Source of the DNA: Arthrobacter sp. Alg241-R88
GTDB lineage: Bacteria; Actinomycetota; Actinomycetes; Actinomycetales; Micrococcaceae
Assembly: GCF_900537115.1 (NCBI RefSeq)
Contig: NZ_UNRG01000006.1
Span: 230,746-294,745 of the forward strand
Direction: 5' to 3'
Length of the DNA stretch: 64,000 nt
Shown here: positions 61,317 through 64,000 of the stretch, piece by piece
How positions within the stretch are numbered: position 1 is the stretch's first letter
How the letters are laid out: every line of letters begins with the position of its first letter
Made by a program: the position numbers and the translations under genes
Notes under the pieces: model-generated
What the model saw: the letters and a program-made list of their open reading frames with translations, nothing else
Database searches by the model: none
Told to the model about the DNA's origin: nothing

Positions 61317-61982
61317 TTAGTCGAGGAGCCGCAACTGGTCCGGTGTGTCAATGTCCTCGCCGGTGGACTGGTCGCTGCAATCAACCTCGTCCACCAGGTC
61401 CGGATGCGCCCGCAAGAAGCCGCGTGCCCCGGCGTCGCCGGTTACGGTGGCACTCACTGCTTCGCGCAGGGAAGCGTCAATGAGCAGCGGATGGCCGCGA
61501 AGGAGCCTGTCCTGCTGCCCGGTTTCCTGCCCAGCTTTAAGGCTGGCCGGCTTACCCCCGTCCGTGGCTTCCCGACGGCGGTATGCGGCAGCGGTGATGC
61601 GGCCGGGACGGTGGCGTGCCAGCAGGCGCCCGACTGTTGCCCGGGTCAGCCCGGGCTGGTCAACAAGGGCGATCAGCAAGTGGTCAGCCGGGTCTGCCGT
61701 CTGCTCACCTAACAGGAAAGAACTGCCCATGCCCGAACGCCAATCAGGGTTGACGGCCACCCGGTAACGGTCCAGTTCGGCGGTGGCCGCAACGTCGGGA
61801 GCCCCGGCCCCCAGCACCACCACAACCTCGCGGCAGCCGCCGTCGAGCAGCGCGCCGGCGACGGATTCCACGAGCGGACGGCCCCGGTAGGGGAGCAGGG
61901 CCTTCGGTCCGCGTCCCAGCCTGGTCCCGGCGCCGGCGGCGAGGACAACCCCGGTAGTCCTGCTCTGATCAGCGTTCCCCAT
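61317..61982 (-). CDS. MocA-like molybdenum cofactor nucleotidyltransferase
   Basis: A 221-residue NTP transferase. Signature GVVLAAGAGTRLGRGPKALLPYRGRPLVES (residues 11-40), the metal-site region LIALVDQPGLTRATVGRLL and the GHPLLID segment place it with MocA/MobA enzymes that attach CMP or GMP to molybdopterin. Its presence near xdhC and xanthine dehydrogenase suggests it makes the dinucleotide form of Moco or helps to supply it. The start MGNADQSRTT has no close neighbour upstream except the aceE terminator. Confidence 0.85.
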   Translation of the reverse strand: MGNADQSRTTGVVLAAGAGTRLGRGPKALLPYRGRPLVESVAGALLDGGCREVVVVLGAGAPDVAATAELDRYRVAVNPDWRSGMGSSFLLGEQTADPADHLLIALVDQPGLTRATVGRLLARHRPGRITAAAYRRREATDGGKPASLKAGQETGQQDRLLRGHPLLIDASLREAVSATVTGDAGARGFLRAHPDLVDEVDCSDQSTGEDIDTPDQLRLLD

Positions 61983-61998
61983 AGCCTCACCCTAAGTG

Positions 61999-62059
61999 AG
62001 TTTTTGTCCAGATATGCAGGGTTCCCGGCTTCGGAAGTCCGCATATCTGGACAAAAACT
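61999..62059 (-). repeat. AGTTTTTGTCCA-family inverted repeat, copy D (aceE terminator)
   Basis: Perfect 19-base arms AGTTTTTGTCCAGATATGC (61999-62017) and complement (62041-62059). It lies 15 bases downstream of the aceE stop codon, ahead of the MocA-like gene. Confidence 0.8.
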
Positions 62060-62074
62060 TGGGGGTGAAGTCCC

Positions 62075-64000
62075 TTAGGCGTCGCCGCCCGCCCCGCCGG
62101 TGGTTCCGGCGTTGACGTCCAGGAGTTTGTAGCGGTCGATGGCGTACTGCGGTGCGCCCTCCTCCACGTCGCCCCTCGCGGCGAGCAGCTGAAGGGTCTT
62201 CACCACGATGGAGTGGGTGTCGTTCTTGAAGAAGCGGCGGGCTGCTGGGCGCGTGTCGGAGAAGCCGAAGCCGTCCGCGCCGAGCGAGGCGAACTGGTGC
62301 GGCAGGAACTGGCGGATCTGGTCCGGTACGGCCTTCATGTAGTCGGACACTGCGACGACGGGGCCGGTGGCTCCCTCGAGCTGCCGGGTGACGAAGGGGA
62401 CGCGGGCGGGTTCGCCGGGGTTGAGGAAGGCTTCCTCTTCGGCGGCGAGGCCGTCGCGGCGCAGTTCGTTCCAGGAGGTGACGGACCAGACGTCGGCGGA
62501 GACGCCCCAGTCCTCAGCGAGGATCCGCTGGGCCTCCAGCGCCCACGGGACTGAGACGCCGGAGGCGAGGATTTGTGCCCTCGGCCCTTCAGTGGCCGAC
62601 GGCGATACCCGGTAGATGCCCTTAAGCACACCTTCGACGTCGAGGTTCTCGGGCTCGGCTGGCTGGGTGATGGGCTCGTTGTAGACCGTGAGGTAGTACA
62701 TCACGTTGTTCTCCGGCGCTGTTCCGGTTCCTTCGCCGCTTGCGGCCGGCCCGTACATGCGTTCGAGGCCGTCGCGGATGATGTGGCCCATTTCGTAGCC
62801 GTAGGCGGGGTCGTAGGTGACCACTGCGGGGTTGGTGGAGGCGAGCAGGGGGGAGTGGCCGTCGGCGTGCTGGAGGCCTTCGCCGGTGAGGGTGGTCCGG
62901 CCTGCGGTGGCGCCGATGATGAAGCCGCGGGTCATTTGGTCTGCTGCTGCCCAGAAGGCGTCGCCGGTGCGCTGGAAGCCGAACATGGAGTAGAACACGT
63001 AGACCGGGACCAGGGGCACGCCGTGGGTGGCGTACGCGGTTCCGGCGGCGGTGAACGCTGCCACGGCACCGGCTTCGTTGATCCCGGGGTGGATCAGCTG
63101 GCCCTGCGCGGACTCCTTGTAGGCCAGGACCAGGTCCCGGTCCACGGAAAGATAGTTCTGTCCGCCGGGGTTGTAGATCTTGGCGGTGGGGAAGAAGGCG
63201 TCCATACCGAAAGTCCGTGATTCGTCCGGGACGATGGGCACAATCCGGTGGCCGAACTTCTTGTCGCGGAGCAGGTCCTTGAGGAGCCGGACAAAGGCCA
63301 TAGTGGTGGCTGCCTGCTGCTTGCCCGTGCCCCGCTTGGCGACGTCAAAAGTCTTGGCCTCAGGCAGCTCAACGGCTTGATGGTTCGGCCGGCGTTCGGG
63401 GACGGCGCCGCCGAGTGCCCTGCGCCGCTCGTGGAGATAAACAATCTCCGGGGCATCATGGCCGGGATGGAAATACGGCGGGCTGTAAGGGTCCTCCTCC
63501 AGCCGAGCATCGGAAATCGGAATCCGAAGGTAATCCCTGAATTTCTTGAGGTCGTCCATGGTGAGTTTTTTCATTTGGTGGGTCGCGTTGCGGCCCTCGA
63601 AGTGGGGTCCGAGTCCGTAGCCCTTGACGGTTTTGGCGAGGATGACGGTGGGTTTGCCCTTGAATTCGGTGGCTGCCTTGTACGCGGCGTAAACCTTGCG
63701 GTAATCGTGGCCGCCGCGTTTGAGGTTCCAGATCTGGTCATCGGTCAGGTCCGCGACGAGGTCCTTGGTCCGGGGGTCCTTGCCGAAGAAGTGTTCGCGG
63801 ACGAACCCGCCGGATTCTGCCTTGTAGGTCTGGTAGTCCCCGTCGGGGGTTTCATTCATGATCTTCACCAGCGACCCGTCGGTGTCGCGGGTGAGCAGGT
63901 CATCCCATTCCCGGCCCCAGACGACCTTGATCACGTTCCAGCCCCCGCCGCGGCAGAACGCTTCGAGCTCCTCCATGATCTTCCCGTTGCCGCGGACCGG
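62075..64000 (-). CDS. aceE: pyruvate dehydrogenase E1 component, homodimeric type (partial)
   Basis: The C-terminal 641 residues of AceE. The 5' part lies beyond the right edge of the window. Recognisable segments are [108 protein letters not shown] and [34 protein letters not shown]. It decarboxylates pyruvate and transfers acetyl groups to E2 lipoate, using thiamine diphosphate. Frame is open to the window end. Confidence 0.96.
   Translation of the reverse strand, partial: PVRGNGKIMEELEAFCRGGGWNVIKVVWGREWDDLLTRDTDGSLVKIMNETPDGDYQTYKAESGGFVREHFFGKDPRTKDLVADLTDDQIWNLKRGGHDYRKVYAAYKAATEFKGKPTVILAKTVKGYGLGPHFEGRNATHQMKKLTMDDLKKFRDYLRIPISDARLEEDPYSPPYFHPGHDAPEIVYLHERRRALGGAVPERRPNHQAVELPEAKTFDVAKRGTGKQQAATTMAFVRLLKDLLRDKKFGHRIVPIVPDESRTFGMDAFFPTAKIYNPGGQNYLSVDRDLVLAYKESAQGQLIHPGINEAGAVAAFTAAGTAYATHGVPLVPVYVFYSMFGFQRTGDAFWAAADQMTRGFIIGATAGRTTLTGEGLQHADGHSPLLASTNPAVVTYDPAYGYEMGHIIRDGLERMYGPAASGEGTGTAPENNVMYYLTVYNEPITQPAEPENLDVEGVLKGIYRVSPSATEGPRAQILASGVSVPWALEAQRILAEDWGVSADVWSVTSWNELRRDGLAAEEEAFLNPGEPARVPFVTRQLEGATGPVVAVSDYMKAVPDQIRQFLPHQFASLGADGFGFSDTRPAARRFFKNDTHSIVVKTLQLLAARGDVEEGAPQYAIDRYKLLDVNAGTTGGAGGDA

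Overview
The window is high-GC DNA with short intergenic gaps, carrying a typical actinobacterial gene set: two GAF-ANTAR proteins, PadR, IclR and FCD-type GntR regulators, a cofactor-independent uricase of 302 residues closely resembling the Arthrobacter globiformis enzyme, homodimeric-type AceE, GH15 trehalase-like and DUF2630 proteins. The best guess is a chromosome segment of an Arthrobacter / Pseudarthrobacter relative (Micrococcaceae). I see no rRNA, tRNA, CRISPR array, insertion sequence or phage module. The assignment is by recognition of protein families, not by a search.

Layout. 1-9.7 kb: small conserved genes, a GAF-ANTAR protein, an S51 peptidase, an ArsR/SRPBCC pair, a thioesterase, a DUF1992 protein, a GNAT acetyltransferase, a class A penicillin-binding protein, a PadR regulator with a perfect palindromic operator, and an ammonium transporter preceded by two GlnR-like boxes. 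10-13.9 kb: a compact catabolic cluster (nitrilase-superfamily amidase, GntR regulator, MHS-family transporter, DUF2848 protein) tied together by two similar ATGTATACAT-type palindromes. 13.9-19.4 kb: small membrane proteins, a flavin-dependent oxidoreductase, and a ferredoxin reductase / fatty-acid desaturase operon with a ten-codon upstream ORF. 19.4-31.9 kb: a four-unit 32-bp tandem repeat, a hydrolase, a transglycosylase, a second GAF-ANTAR protein, a short adenylate kinase coupled to an epimerase, a secreted subtilisin-like protease with two Ig-like domains, an AlkC-like protein, a PAP2 phosphatase, an HspR-like/Hsp20/DnaJ stress group and an AAA+ ATPase. 31.9-40.2 kb: carbohydrate and general metabolism (GH1, App1-type phosphatase, DUF72, GH15, HAD phosphatase, zinc alcohol dehydrogenase).

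40.4-62 kb is the main functional block: purine catabolism. Guanine deaminase, 8-oxoguanine deaminase, two NCS2 nucleobase permeases, a xanthine-dehydrogenase-type enzyme (FAD subunit plus a fused 2Fe-2S/molybdopterin subunit), its XdhC maturation factor, a MocA-like molybdenum cofactor nucleotidyltransferase, uricase and (S)-ureidoglycine aminohydrolase cover guanine to urate and late ureide steps. Malate synthase, malic enzyme and a DUF6986 aldolase-like protein sit in the same operon as the ureidoglycine enzyme, so glyoxylate from ureides can flow to malate and pyruvate. An IclR regulator lies divergently at the head of that operon. The middle ureide enzymes (HIU hydrolase, OHCU decarboxylase, allantoinase, allantoate hydrolase) are not in this window. 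The right edge holds most of aceE.

Most convergent gene pairs are separated by long, near-perfect hairpins. Four of them belong to one repeat family with the core AGTTTTTGTCCA, spread over 50 kb.
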